Source of the DNA: RHKX01 sp963826475
GTDB lineage: Bacteria > Actinomycetota > Thermoleophilia > Solirubrobacterales > 70-9
Length of the DNA: 64,000 bases
Assembly (NCBI GenBank): GCA_963826475.1
Contig: CAWGXC010000001.1
Location: 1 to 64,000 of the forward strand
Direction: 5' to 3'
The notes below the pieces were generated by a model, which saw nothing but the letters and a program-made list of their open reading frames with translations, did no database searches and was not told the DNA's origin. Positions within the stretch are counted from its first letter, which is position 1, and each line of letters begins with the position of its first letter. A program made the translations under genes and the position numbers. Of the stretch, positions 15,246 to 24,413 are shown piece after piece.

Positions 15246-16493
15246 ATGCCCGACGGCATGAATGAGCCTAGTCAAGCGATCCAAGTTCGTGACCTCTGCA
15301 AGAGCTTTCGCATGCGCAAAGCCGAGGCGACTAGGCGGGGCGGCGTGCGCCTACGCGCAAAGGGCTATCGCTTTGAGGAAGTGCGAGTGCTTGACGGGAT
15401 CTCGTTCGACGTAGGGCGGGGGGAGCTATTCGGGATCATCGGCCGCAACGGATCCGGGAAAAGCACACTCTTGAAAATCCTTGCGAGGATTTACGAGTGC
15501 GACAGCGGAAGTGTGGCCATCGCCGGCAGGCTGGCGCCGTTCGTACACCTAGGTGTCGGCTTTCACCCCGAGCTCACTGCGTGGGACAACGTCTGCACGA
15601 ACGCGGTGATGATGGGTCTCACCTCAGATCAAGCTCGCGAGCGATTCGAGACGATTCTGGAATTCGCGGAGCTGGAACAGTTCAGAGGCCTGGAGCTTAA
15701 GAATTACTCATCGGGGATGCGGATGCGTCTCGCATTCTCAACGCTTCTGCAGGTGGAGGCCGACGTGTTCCTGATCGATGAAATCTTGAGTGTGGGCGAC
15801 GCGAGGTTTCGGGAGAAGTCCGCGGAGGCATTCGCAAGCCTTCGCCAGCAGGGAAAGACCATCGTCATCGTGAGCCACTCGCTGGCCGACATCAGGCATT
15901 GCGACCGTGCACTAGCGCTGCAGGAGGGCAAGATCGGCCTGATCGGGGATCCGGAGGAAGTCACGAGCCACTACCTGGAGCTCCAGAAGACGCGCAAGCC
16001 GGCGCGGGGGGGACCGCAAGCACCGGCGAACGCCACCTCAGACGATCAGGCGACCGAGGTTGAGATCGCGGACTTATGGCTCGAGGACTCTGCGGGAAGA
16101 GTCGCATCAAGGGTTCCCAAGGACGAGGAACTCCGCATCCACGCGGTTGTCGAGTCAGCCCGTCCAGTGAGAGACCCGCTGTTGGTTTGCGAGATCTGCG
16201 ACGTGGATGGAACTCTCGTCCGAGCCCTCGACCCCAGACCGCTGGGCGGGCCTGAACGGCGCCTGCGGCCAGGAGACCGGATTCACGCCGAGTTCGTTGT
16301 GGGACCAGAGCTCACACCGGGAAACTACATAGCTTCGTGCCAGTTGATGCGCGTTGGGAAGGCGGGCCGCGGAGTGCAGGTGACGCCGCCGAGCGTTCTC
16401 CACTTCGGCGTTTCGAGGGCCGGGCGCACCCTCCCCGCGCAGTCGGCAGGCACACCCCGGCGAGGTTTGATCGAGAGCGACGCGCAGGGATGA
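15246..16493 (+). CDS. wzt: polysaccharide ABC exporter ATPase with C-terminal sugar-binding domain (Wzt-like)
   Basis: Energises export of a lipid-linked glycan. It has Walker A GIIGRNGSGKSTLLKIL, a signature motif LKNYSSGMRMRLAFS, Walker B VFLIDEILSVGDARF and the switch His in VIVSHSLADI. The N-terminal extension before Walker A is typical of Wzt/TagH. Residues ~270-400 form the extra beta-sandwich domain of Wzt proteins that read the chain terminus (EVEIADLWLEDSAGR, LRPGDRIHAEFVVGPELTPGNYIASCQL). The gene ends in an ATGA overlap with the permease gene. Confidence 0.9.
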   Translation: MPDGMNEPSQAIQVRDLCKSFRMRKAEATRRGGVRLRAKGYRFEEVRVLDGISFDVGRGELFGIIGRNGSGKSTLLKILARIYECDSGSVAIAGRLAPFVHLGVGFHPELTAWDNVCTNAVMMGLTSDQARERFETILEFAELEQFRGLELKNYSSGMRMRLAFSTLLQVEADVFLIDEILSVGDARFREKSAEAFASLRQQGKTIVIVSHSLADIRHCDRALALQEGKIGLIGDPEEVTSHYLELQKTRKPARGGPQAPANATSDDQATEVEIADLWLEDSAGRVASRVPKDEELRIHAVVESARPVRDPLLVCEICDVDGTLVRALDPRPLGGPERRLRPGDRIHAEFVVGPELTPGNYIASCQLMRVGKAGRGVQVTPPSVLHFGVSRAGRTLPAQSAGTPRRGLIESDAQG

Positions 16494-17350
16494 ATGCGGA
16501 ATTGGACGAAGCGGCTCGGGACGAGCCACGGCTCCTGGAACGGCCGTCAGCCTTCGGCGACCGTCGCCGCTCGTCGCGCCTGATCTGGGTGCTCGCGCGG
16601 ACGGAGCTTCGCCAGCGTTATGCGAACGCGATTCTCGGCTACCTGTGGGCGCTGCTCGATCCGCTGTTGATGTGGGTAGTGCTCTACTTCGTCCTCGATC
16701 GGGTGATCGTGTACGGGGCGCAGATAGAGCATTACTCAGCCTTCCTGCTGATGAACATCATTCTCTATTTCTTCTTCCGCGAGGCCACGACGCGCGGTTA
16801 CCGCCCGATTCGTGCCAAGGGCGCGAACCTGATGCGCAAAATGGAGTTCCCGCGAGTTGTCCTGCCGCTCGCCGCGATCGTATCGACGGGGCTCAGCTAC
16901 ATAGGGGCGCTGCCATTGCTCTTCATCTTTCTGATCATCTCGGGAGTTGAGCCGATGTGGACATGGTTGCTGTTCCCGGTGATCCTCCTGACCATGTTCA
17001 CCTTCGCCGTTGGAACGGCCTTGTTTCTCGCCGCCATTTACGCACGGGTGGCCGACCTCGAGTACGTATGGCGCGCCCTCGTCAGGGTCCAGTTTTGGAG
17101 CACACCCGTCCTCTTTGCCGTCGCCACGATTCCGGCAGTGCGGCTCCGCGACGTGATCCTCATCAATCCCCTTTCAGTGATCCTCGCCCAGGCGAACATC
17201 TGGATAATCGACCCCAACGCCCCAGGGGTGGCCGATGTGGCAGGAAGCTCGACTCCGGTGTGGATAGCACTCGGGATCTTTCTAACGGTATGTCTGCTCG
17301 GCCCGGTCGCCTTCGCGCGCGCGGCGCATCGCGTGGCCGAAAGGGTGTAG
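16490..17350 (+). CDS. wzm: polysaccharide ABC exporter permease (Wzm-like)
   Basis: ABC-2 type membrane permease and partner of the preceding ATPase. The N-terminal amphipathic stretch leads to the family motif RYANAILGYLWALLDPLLMWVVLYFV, followed by about five further membrane helices (ALPLLFIFLIISGV, FAVGTALFLAAIYA and others) and the INPLSVILAQANIWI region. From the ATG at 16490 it has 286 aa, close to the usual 260-290. The ATGA overlap with wzt indicates a fixed transcriptional unit. It would move lipid-linked chains assembled in the cytoplasm across the membrane. Confidence 0.9.
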   Translation: MNAELDEAARDEPRLLERPSAFGDRRRSSRLIWVLARTELRQRYANAILGYLWALLDPLLMWVVLYFVLDRVIVYGAQIEHYSAFLLMNIILYFFFREATTRGYRPIRAKGANLMRKMEFPRVVLPLAAIVSTGLSYIGALPLLFIFLIISGVEPMWTWLLFPVILLTMFTFAVGTALFLAAIYARVADLEYVWRALVRVQFWSTPVLFAVATIPAVRLRDVILINPLSVILAQANIWIIDPNAPGVADVAGSSTPVWIALGIFLTVCLLGPVAFARAAHRVAERV

Positions 17351-17405
17351 CATCGATGGGCAAAATGGCGACGCGACGATAAGTCGTAAACCCCTATATG
17401 AAAGT

Positions 17406-17627
17406 ATGGACTTAATGCCTGCCTCTATTGTGTTTGGTTCAATGCGAGGGAAAGATACGGCCGGTGACAGGATTCGGGTGAGCGAAGATCCCGCAGCCAT
17501 CGCCGAAGCATTGTCGAGATCCAAAACGGGCTTCGCGTGCTTCCACGAGGAAAAGCGCGGCAGCGAGGTGTGGATCAACATCGCGCAGGTCCGAGCGATA
17601 CGCGCTCCAGGGGGAGAGAACGCGTAA
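17406..17627 (+). CDS. small hypothetical protein, about 73 aa
   Basis: I do not recognise the family. The middle reads like a small folded domain (RIRVSEDPAAIAEALSRSKTGFACFHEEKRGSEVWINIAQVRAIRAP), a pattern of alternating strands with a Trp-Ile-Asn near the end. No ribosome-binding site is clear before the ATG at 17406; starts at 17415 or 17442 are also possible. The DNA just upstream (about 17380-17440) is noticeably AT-richer than its surroundings. It lies between the exporter and an SDR gene on the same strand. Confidence 0.45.
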   Translation: MDLMPASIVFGSMRGKDTAGDRIRVSEDPAAIAEALSRSKTGFACFHEEKRGSEVWINIAQVRAIRAPGGENA

Positions 17628-17709
17628 GGCGTCAGTCTGAGTGGCGCTTCAGGATGCAGCGCAGAGCCGGAGGGCATGCGAGCGGACTGAGGGGTCGAGG
17701 TTCTGACCA

Positions 17710-18468
17710 GTGACTGAAGGCTTCGCCAATTACCCGAGTCTTCGCGACAAGGTCGTAGTCGTCACCGGGGGTGCGACGGGTATCGGCCGTGCGACCGTCC
17801 TTGCGTTTGCGGCTCAGGGGGCGAAGGTAGCAGTACTCGATCGCGATCGCGGCGCAGGAGAAGAGCTCTCGCAAGAGCTCGGAAAGCCTCATATGTTCCT
17901 CCCGTGTGACGTCACCGATACGCCCGCGCTGCAGGGAGCGATTCGTGAGGCTGCCGAGAAGCTTGGAGGGCTGAACGTCCTAGTCGCCAACGCGGGCGAC
18001 GACACGCGCCATGACGCTTCCACGCTCACGGCGGAACTATGGGAGTCGACGATGTCCGTCAACATCGGCCATCAGTTCTTCGCTGCCCAGGCGGCAGAGC
18101 CTCACCTGCGGGCGGCGGGGGGCGGCGTAATTCTCTGTTTGGGTTCTATCGCGTGGCTCAACAACACCACGGAAATGGTCGCTTACACGACAGCGAAGGC
18201 CGGTGTGCACGGTTTGGTCCGGACACTTGCCAGGCTCTGGGGGGACGGGGGGATTCGAGTCAACGGGCTGCTTCCCGGATGGACGATGACCGAGCGACAG
18301 CTCGATCGGTGGGTCGATGACGATGCACAGCGGCTGATCGAGGCGTCACAGTGCTTGCCTGGGCGCGTGATGCCGGACGACGTCGCGCGCATGGCACTGT
18401 TCCTCGCCTCCGATGATGCCGCCATGGTTACGCAGCAGGCTTTCGTGGTCGATGGGGGCTGGATCTAA
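17710..18468 (+). CDS. short-chain dehydrogenase/reductase
   Basis: Classical SDR of 252 aa: cofactor motif VVVTGGATGIGRATV, NAG in VLVANAGDD, and a catalytic Ser-Tyr-Lys triad in LGSIAW and VAYTTAKAGVHG. The end DDAAMVTQQAFVVDGGWI is typical. Asp in the second-strand segment VAVLDRDRG suggests NAD preference. The start is a GTG. The substrate is not evident; by context it may oxidise or reduce a sugar or sugar-derived intermediate. Confidence 0.85.
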   Translation: MTEGFANYPSLRDKVVVVTGGATGIGRATVLAFAAQGAKVAVLDRDRGAGEELSQELGKPHMFLPCDVTDTPALQGAIREAAEKLGGLNVLVANAGDDTRHDASTLTAELWESTMSVNIGHQFFAAQAAEPHLRAAGGGVILCLGSIAWLNNTTEMVAYTTAKAGVHGLVRTLARLWGDGGIRVNGLLPGWTMTERQLDRWVDDDAQRLIEASQCLPGRVMPDDVARMALFLASDDAAMVTQQAFVVDGGWI

Positions 18469-18581
18469 GCTGTAGCGGCTTGCGCGCCGGCCCGAGCGGA
18501 GTCCTCACGCGAGTGGCCGAAGCGCACTCCCGGACCCTGCGAAGTTACACGAGCCTTCGCATTCAAATATCGTGGGGACAC

Positions 18582-19331
18582 GTGAACCACCTTTTCATCA
18601 TGGGCAATCCGCGTTCGGGGACTACCGCCCTGGGCAACCTGTTGAACGCGCATTCACGGGTAGTGGTGGGCCGGGAGAGGTTCGTCAAGCACAAACGGCC
18701 CACACGCGCCCATTTCGAAAGGGAACGGTTCTTCTTTCCGACCGAAGCCGACGCGAACAACATCCATCAGGAGCTGTACGACAAACTTTTGGAAAGGTAC
18801 GACACCGGGGTCGATTGGATCGGCGACAAGGTCCCGTTCTACACACGCCAGCTGTCGTTCCTCACGGAGGAGTTCCCAGACGCCAGGATGATTTTTCTCC
18901 TAAGGGATCTGATCGATGTGGCGGCTTCATACGAGCGAAGGCTGCAAAGCCCTGAAGACCATTGGAAGCGGGACTACCGAATTGCCACCCGAGGTTGGAA
19001 CGAAAACCTTCGACATGCGCTTCGATATCTAGGCACACCTCAACGGTGCGAGATGATGATCCTGAGTTACGAACGGTTTTTCTCGGGGGACCCGGCCCAG
19101 CTGACCGCCGTCCTCGGATTTTTGGGCTTGAAGGAGGAGCGGGATATCCGCAAGCAGTTCAAGTCCAGGACGGCGGGCTGGGACCAGCGACCCGTAGGCG
19201 TGGGGAAAGGCCTAACCGACACCCAGCGGGCCTGGGTCGAATCCCAGCGCGACGAGGCGCTCGAAGCAGGTCTTCGCCGTATCGCCGAAGTCCACGAAGC
19301 GCGTTATGCGGCGGCCATCGACGGTCCGTGA
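18582..19331 (+). CDS. PAPS-dependent sulfotransferase family protein
   Basis: Transfers sulfate from PAPS in the known family. The 5'-phosphosulfate loop is HLFIMGNPRSGTTALGNLL and the 3'-phosphate motif is ARMIFLLRDLIDVAASYERR. The typical C-terminal WVESQRDEALEAGL helix follows. The reading frame is open from 18480; I place the start at GTG 18582, ten residues before the P-loop, after a GGGGA box at a short spacing. Third positions are less GC-rich than in the ribosomal genes, suggesting separate origin. It converges on a second sulfotransferase gene with a 13-bp gap. Confidence 0.82.
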   Translation: MNHLFIMGNPRSGTTALGNLLNAHSRVVVGRERFVKHKRPTRAHFERERFFFPTEADANNIHQELYDKLLERYDTGVDWIGDKVPFYTRQLSFLTEEFPDARMIFLLRDLIDVAASYERRLQSPEDHWKRDYRIATRGWNENLRHALRYLGTPQRCEMMILSYERFFSGDPAQLTAVLGFLGLKEERDIRKQFKSRTAGWDQRPVGVGKGLTDTQRAWVESQRDEALEAGLRRIAEVHEARYAAAIDGP

Positions 19332-19344
19332 TGATTGAACAGCG

Positions 19345-20082
19345 CTAAGAAGCCGCGGAGCGCAGCTCCTCGCTGACCGCGGCGAAACGCTCAGAGACGT
19401 ACTTGTAGAGCTTTTCATCTTCGGCGTTCAGCTCGCGGCACAGCCGCTCGTTGTCGGGACTCAGGCCTGCCCGCGTGGAGCTTCCCGAGGTGTTCTTCTT
19501 GCGCGGCTCGAGCTCGTGGCCGAGGAAGCTCCCGAGGGTCATTATGAACGTGTCGATCTGAGGGACCCCGCAAGCGAGAAAATATTCAGAATCGATCATC
19601 CGCTTGGCGTCGGTGAAGTTCGCCCCGGATTCACCGACGACGAAGCTTGTTTGCTGATTCGAAATCAATCCCGACTTACCTAGCGCAAGCTTATGATCAA
19701 AATACTCGTCGATCGTCAATCGGGATGCAATCTCCTTGAAGCGGGGAGAACCCCTGTCTTGGTTGAAGTAGTAGTCCGAGACGAACCGATCCACCGGGTC
19801 GCGCATGACCGTCAAATAGAGGGCGGGACGTGAGAAGAGTCGGTGTAGGCCGTAAGGGCGGTGAGCGGCGACGAACCGGGCGTTGTCCAATTCAGCCGGT
19901 TCGATCTCCTCGAGCTTTGGGCCGTGCTCTCCGGTTCCCTTTTTGCGCTTCTGGTCCCTGAGGCACGCGTCCTCGCCATAGGTCTCCTTGAAGACGTCGA
20001 TGATGGAGGTCCCGCCGCACTTCGGCACGTGCACGAGAATCGCAACGCCGTTGTCGGGCCATTCGGCATTCGTAGCTTTCAA
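19345..20082 (-). CDS. sulfotransferase (PF03567-like)
   Basis: The 245-aa protein has the phosphosulfate-binding loop AILVHVPKCGGTSIIDVF and a 3'-phosphate segment LYLTVMRDPVDRFVSDYYF, as in the HNK-1/heparan 2-O type sulfotransferase superfamily. The start is a TTG with a GGAGGA ribosome-binding site six bases upstream. It is divergent from the giant protein gene starting near 20188 and convergent with the previous sulfotransferase. It may modify a sugar hydroxyl in the glycan made by this cluster; the acceptor is unknown. Confidence 0.8.
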   Translation of the reverse strand: MKATNAEWPDNGVAILVHVPKCGGTSIIDVFKETYGEDACLRDQKRKKGTGEHGPKLEEIEPAELDNARFVAAHRPYGLHRLFSRPALYLTVMRDPVDRFVSDYYFNQDRGSPRFKEIASRLTIDEYFDHKLALGKSGLISNQQTSFVVGESGANFTDAKRMIDSEYFLACGVPQIDTFIMTLGSFLGHELEPRKKNTSGSSTRAGLSPDNERLCRELNAEDEKLYKYVSERFAAVSEELRSAAS

Positions 20083-20187
20083 TGAAGATCCTCCTTCAAA
20101 TCGCAGGCTTGTAGGTGGACCTGCACCGAGCCGATGCGGATCGTAATCAAGCCGTTAATGCAATACGAGCTGGTAACGTCGCACCGA

Positions 20188-23100
20188 ATGAGATTGGCAT
20201 TCTATCCCGCGTTCGACGACGCGTCCTCCTTGACCGATCATTATTACCGGCTGCTCTGGTATCTCACGCCATTCAAGCCCGAGATCGACCAGATCATCAT
20301 CCCGCACTTGCTGGATCACGCCGAACCCGGGCCACCGCCCGCGCACCTGGACAGCTCCCTCGCAGGGCTCGCGAACGGGCTTCCCGTCGAATTCCGGAAA
20401 GTGGAAGACGATCATGGAGCCGAAGAGGCACTGAACGAGGTTGACTGTGTACTGCTGTGGGCGTCCGAAGTGGATGGGCAGTCCACGATAACGCGCGCTA
20501 GGGAAGGTGGTCGTGGCGTCATCCGGGTCGACCACCACAACGAGCAGTTTGCCGGCTCGTTTTATTTGCGCTTCGCTGAGCAATTTCCCGACCGGCAAAA
20601 AGCAAGCCTGAAGAGGGGCGAGCGACGGTTTCGCAGGGTCGCTCGACGCTCCAAGAGCGAACTGGGTTACGTGTTCGGTACCGGGCCCGGCCTGAGCACG
20701 ACCGGAGACCACGATTTCTCCGACGGAATCACCATCGCGTGCAACAGCATGGTCCGAAACCATGCCCTGCTGGAGCGCCTTCAGCCGAACTTTCTCGTGG
20801 TGGCCGACCCCATCTTCCATGCAGGATGTTCGAGTTACGCAGAGACGTTTCGGCGGGAGCTGATCGGAGCGATGGAGCGCTACGACGCTGAATTGATTGT
20901 TCCCCTTCGCGATGCACACATTTATGAGCACCACATGCCCTCACATGTTTCCGAGCGTCTGATCGCCGTTCCGATGATCGCGGGCGAAACCCCGAATCTC
21001 GCACTCGACGAGCAGCTCTCGGTCACCACCACAGGAAACGTCCTCACACTATTTCTTCTTCCTCTTGCGGCGACCCTGTTCGACACCATAAGGATTGCCG
21101 GTTGCGATGGTCGCCCGCTGACCGAGAACAGCTATTTCTGGTCCCATGACAAGTCATCGCAGATCACCGAGGAGATGGGGAGGATTCAGGAGGCCCACCC
21201 AGCGTTCTTCGCGATCGACTTTGACGAGTATTACGAGACGCACTGTCAGACTCTCGCTACTTGGCTCGATCACGTCGAGCAGAAGGGCAAGTCGGTAGTG
21301 AACTTCACGCCGAGCCACATCCCCGCACTGATGGAACGTTCGTATCCTCGCTCGGCGGTCGAAGAGATGACACCGAAGGTGTCGATCGTGATGCCGGCGT
21401 TCAACGCAGCCCTGTACATCGAGGAAGCGGTCGCGTCGGTATCCGGGCAGAGCTTCGAAGACTGGGAGCTGCTCGTTGTAGACGACGGGTCGACTGACGA
21501 AACCGCGGCTATGGTCCATGGTTGGGCACTTGAGGATCGGCGTATATCCCTGATAAAGAATGGTGGAAAGGGCGTTTCCTCCGCGCGCAACCTGGGGCTG
21601 GACCGCTGCGGGGGTGAGTTCGTGGCATTTCTGGATGCCGACGACACGCTCGATCCGGAAGCCATCAAGCGCAGGGTTGAGGTGCTCGAGCAGGACGAAT
21701 CATTGCTGATGACCCACGCGCCGGCCCGCTTCGTTGGGCAGCACGGCGAAGACCTCGGACATCGCCAGGCGTTGCCGCGGGAGATGAGCTTCAAGGACAT
21801 GTCCGGCTGTCCGGCTCATCTCAACTCGGTCATGTTGAGACGGAAGATCGCTGAACGGTTCCGCTTCGAGGAACGGCTGGCCAACGGCGAGGATTGGCTG
21901 TTCTTGGCGCGGATCATGCGCAGCGGAGTGAAATCTCGTTACGTTTCCGACGCCGGCGCCACCTACCGGGTCCACCCGGGGTCGACCGTCATCAAGGACA
22001 AACATGCGCATGAGGAAAGCGTCCTTGAGGTGGTGGACTGGGTCTATTCGCCCGCAGAAGGACCGGAGATCGCGGACGAGTTCCGGAAGCCGCTGCAGTC
22101 GGCATCAGTGGAGCTGGCTTACTCGCAGCGTCGTTTCCACCGGGTTGCCTGGTCCTTGGTGTCGCGTGACCGAGGTGGGCTGGCGGAAATGCTGGACACC
22201 TTCCCCGAGGGCGCGCTCGAGCCCGATCTGCCCCAAGCATGGTTTGACAACGCGACGGCTCTCGCCGGCATCCGCTTCTTCGCGACCAGCAGAGACGGTC
22301 TCCCCGGGTTGGATTCAGCGATACGAGAAGAGATCCGAGCCATCATGGAGGAGCAACGGATCGGCGAGCGTCTACCCAAGCTCGCCGGCGCCGTCGGCCG
22401 CGCCTTTTCGCTCGACGTCGCCCCCACGGCTACAGAGAAGCCCCCCTCTCTCGCGACCTCACACGAGCCCCAGCGCAAGGAGCCCCTCAGCCGAGCGGCA
22501 CTGCGACGGCTCGAGGACCGACTCGATGCTTTGGAGGCCGCCGGGGCCGAGGCGATCCGAGCGGAATCGGAGGACTCCGGGCAGAAGGTGATCGCCCAGC
22601 TGAAGGACCGACTCGATGCTTTGGAGGCCGCCGGGGCCGAGGCGATCTCCGGCGATCAGATCGAGAGTCGCATTGCTGCCGCGACCGGCTCGGCCGAGGA
22701 GCTCGTCGATCGGCTCCGTGAGGAGATCCGAGCGGAATTGGAGGGCTCCGGGGAGAAGGTGATCGCCCAGCTGAAGGACCGACTCGATGCTTTGGAGGCC
22801 GCCGGGGCCGAGGCGATCTCCGGCGATCAGATCGAGAGCCGCATCGCCGCCGCGATCGGTTCGGCCGAGGCGATCCGAGCGGAATCGGAGGACTCCGGGC
22901 AGAAGGTGATCGCCCAGCTGAAGGACCGACTCGATGCTTTGGAGGCCGCCGGGGCCGAGGCGATCTCCGGCGATCAGATCGAGAGTCGCATTGCTGCCGC
23001 GACCGGCTCGGCCGAGGAGCTCGTCGATCGGCTCCGTGAGGAGATCCGAGCGGAATTGGAGGACTCCGGGGAGAAGGTGATCGCCCAGCTGAAGGACCGA

Positions 23101-24348
23101 CTCGATGCTTTGGAGGCCGCCGGGGCCGAGGCGATCTCCGGCGATCAGATCGAGAGCCGCATCGCCGCCGCGACCGGCTCGGTGAGGAGCCTGGTGTCTG
23201 CCACTCGGGATGAGTTCAAGAACGAGCTAAAGCTGTGGGACACGCGACTTGCGAGCAAGCTCGAGGAATCCGGTGCGAGCGCGTCGGAGGATGGTCTCGG
23301 CGAGCGCGTCCGAGCGCTGGGCGATCGACTGGATGCCATTCAGCGCAATCACGAGGAGTTGGCCACCGACGGGGAAGACAAGTCCGTCTGGCAGGCGAGA
23401 TTGGACAGCGAGAGCCTGCGGTTGAGGCGCCACCTGTCGCTGCGGTTCGCTCGAGCGCGGGCCAGCGCCGCGCACTTCGAGAGCGTGCTTCTTCTGGTGG
23501 CGCCCGAGCGCTCGGGAAGCACCTGGATGCTCGATCTACTCAGAGCCCACCCAGGCGCTCTGCTCTACCCGACGTCGCGGTTGTATGGCGACCTCCAGGT
23601 TCGGGGCCGCCGGTATCCAGCGCACCTCTCCGACAATCCATCCGCGGACCTGGACATTGAGGTCGAGAGCGGCATCGGCGCTGCCTTACCGTCTATGCAC
23701 CTCTTCCTACCGAACGATCTCGCGGCTGAGGCCGCGAGGTCAACGCTGGCGATCGAGAAGATCCATCCCTCCGCGATCCGTATGGATGCCGGCAGGTTCC
23801 TCGAGAGCATCAAGAGCTTTCAGGACCGCGAGGGTAAGAGGGTCGAAGTTTGTTACCTGACGCGCGATCCGCTCGAGTCCCTCCGATCCTTCAATGCGTA
23901 CAGAAAACGGGCGCCTTCCTGGCGTCGGGACACACCCGAGACGACCGAGCTCGAGCTGTACTTGCGATCGTTCGAAACGATGGCAGAGCTAGCCGCCAAT
24001 GCTCAGGGTCCGATGGTGAGATACGAGAGCCTGAAGGCCGACCCCATCTCGACGCTGACGGAAGCCTACGGAGCCATCTGGCCAGCCGTGTCGGCTGACG
24101 CGAACCGGACGATTGCGGCCCGGGCGATCGCGCTCACCAATCGCGAACGCAGACGCGAGCAACAGACCGGGCCCTTCCTTGCAGACGAGGTACCGGACCA
24201 AGCCGAGGCTGACGAAACTCCGGACACGCTCAAAGCCGTGAAACGAATGCGCGCTCTTCGAAACCGGATCCACGGCGCCCAATCCCCGGACACCAAGCGC
24301 GACCCCGCCCCGTCGCCACGCAGCGATCCTCCGATCAAGGTGCTGTGA
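20188..24348 (+). CDS. giant fusion: GT42/DUF115-like domain, GT2, coiled-coil repeats, sulfotransferase
   Basis: From the ATG at 20188 the protein has 1386 aa; the frame is open to 20134, but the later start aligns with the paralogous N-terminus of the 1873-aa protein (MRLAFYPAFDD / MTTIAYYPVVE). Residues ~1-390 form a GT42/DUF115-like domain (YVFGTGPGLSTTGD near 160, FLVVADPIFHAG, IAGCDGRPLTENSYFW near 304). Residues ~395-640 are a GT2 glycosyltransferase (KVSIVMPAFNAALY, VVDDGSTDE, VAFLDADDTLD, NGEDWLFLARI). Residues ~765-1090 are coiled coil with near-identical repeats. Residues ~1098-1386 are a sulfotransferase (LVAPERSGSTWMLDLL, VCYLTRDPLESLRSF). No membrane helix is seen. Confidence 0.8.
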   Translation: MRLAFYPAFDDASSLTDHYYRLLWYLTPFKPEIDQIIIPHLLDHAEPGPPPAHLDSSLAGLANGLPVEFRKVEDDHGAEEALNEVDCVLLWASEVDGQSTITRAREGGRGVIRVDHHNEQFAGSFYLRFAEQFPDRQKASLKRGERRFRRVARRSKSELGYVFGTGPGLSTTGDHDFSDGITIACNSMVRNHALLERLQPNFLVVADPIFHAGCSSYAETFRRELIGAMERYDAELIVPLRDAHIYEHHMPSHVSERLIAVPMIAGETPNLALDEQLSVTTTGNVLTLFLLPLAATLFDTIRIAGCDGRPLTENSYFWSHDKSSQITEEMGRIQEAHPAFFAIDFDEYYETHCQTLATWLDHVEQKGKSVVNFTPSHIPALMERSYPRSAVEEMTPKVSIVMPAFNAALYIEEAVASVSGQSFEDWELLVVDDGSTDETAAMVHGWALEDRRISLIKNGGKGVSSARNLGLDRCGGEFVAFLDADDTLDPEAIKRRVEVLEQDESLLMTHAPARFVGQHGEDLGHRQALPREMSFKDMSGCPAHLNSVMLRRKIAERFRFEERLANGEDWLFLARIMRSGVKSRYVSDAGATYRVHPGSTVIKDKHAHEESVLEVVDWVYSPAEGPEIADEFRKPLQSASVELAYSQRRFHRVAWSLVSRDRGGLAEMLDTFPEGALEPDLPQAWFDNATALAGIRFFATSRDGLPGLDSAIREEIRAIMEEQRIGERLPKLAGAVGRAFSLDVAPTATEKPPSLATSHEPQRKEPLSRAALRRLEDRLDALEAAGAEAIRAESEDSGQKVIAQLKDRLDALEAAGAEAISGDQIESRIAAATGSAEELVDRLREEIRAELEGSGEKVIAQLKDRLDALEAAGAEAISGDQIESRIAAAIGSAEAIRAESEDSGQKVIAQLKDRLDALEAAGAEAISGDQIESRIAAATGSAEELVDRLREEIRAELEDSGEKVIAQLKDRLDALEAAGAEAISGDQIESRIAAATGSVRSLVSATRDEFKNELKLWDTRLASKLEESGASASEDGLGERVRALGDRLDAIQRNHEELATDGEDKSVWQARLDSESLRLRRHLSLRFARARASAAHFESVLLLVAPERSGSTWMLDLLRAHPGALLYPTSRLYGDLQVRGRRYPAHLSDNPSADLDIEVESGIGAALPSMHLFLPNDLAAEAARSTLAIEKIHPSAIRMDAGRFLESIKSFQDREGKRVEVCYLTRDPLESLRSFNAYRKRAPSWRRDTPETTELELYLRSFETMAELAANAQGPMVRYESLKADPISTLTEAYGAIWPAVSADANRTIAARAIALTNRERRREQQTGPFLADEVPDQAEADETPDTLKAVKRMRALRNRIHGAQSPDTKRDPAPSPRSDPPIKVL
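22508..23190 (+). repeat. in-frame tandem repeats in the coiled-coil region
   Basis: The core GACCGACTCGATGCTTTGG begins at 22516, 22606, 22777, 22924 and 23095, giving unit lengths of 90, 171, 147 and 171 bp (30, 57, 49 and 57 residues). All are multiples of three. The units are almost identical at the DNA level, including third positions, which points to recent duplication or gene conversion. The encoded unit KVIAQLKDRLDALEAAGAEA is heptad-like, so copy number sets coiled-coil length. Confidence 0.92.
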
Positions 24349-24413
24349 CCGACCGAGGTCCACGGCGTCCTGTAGCCCGCGCCTACTGACGTCAAACGGA
24401 GCCCGAGGAGGTG

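Noticed and set aside
22508..23190. Repeat block as a CRISPR array
   Set aside because: Units are long, contiguous, in frame with a coiled-coil protein and lack variable spacers of constant length.
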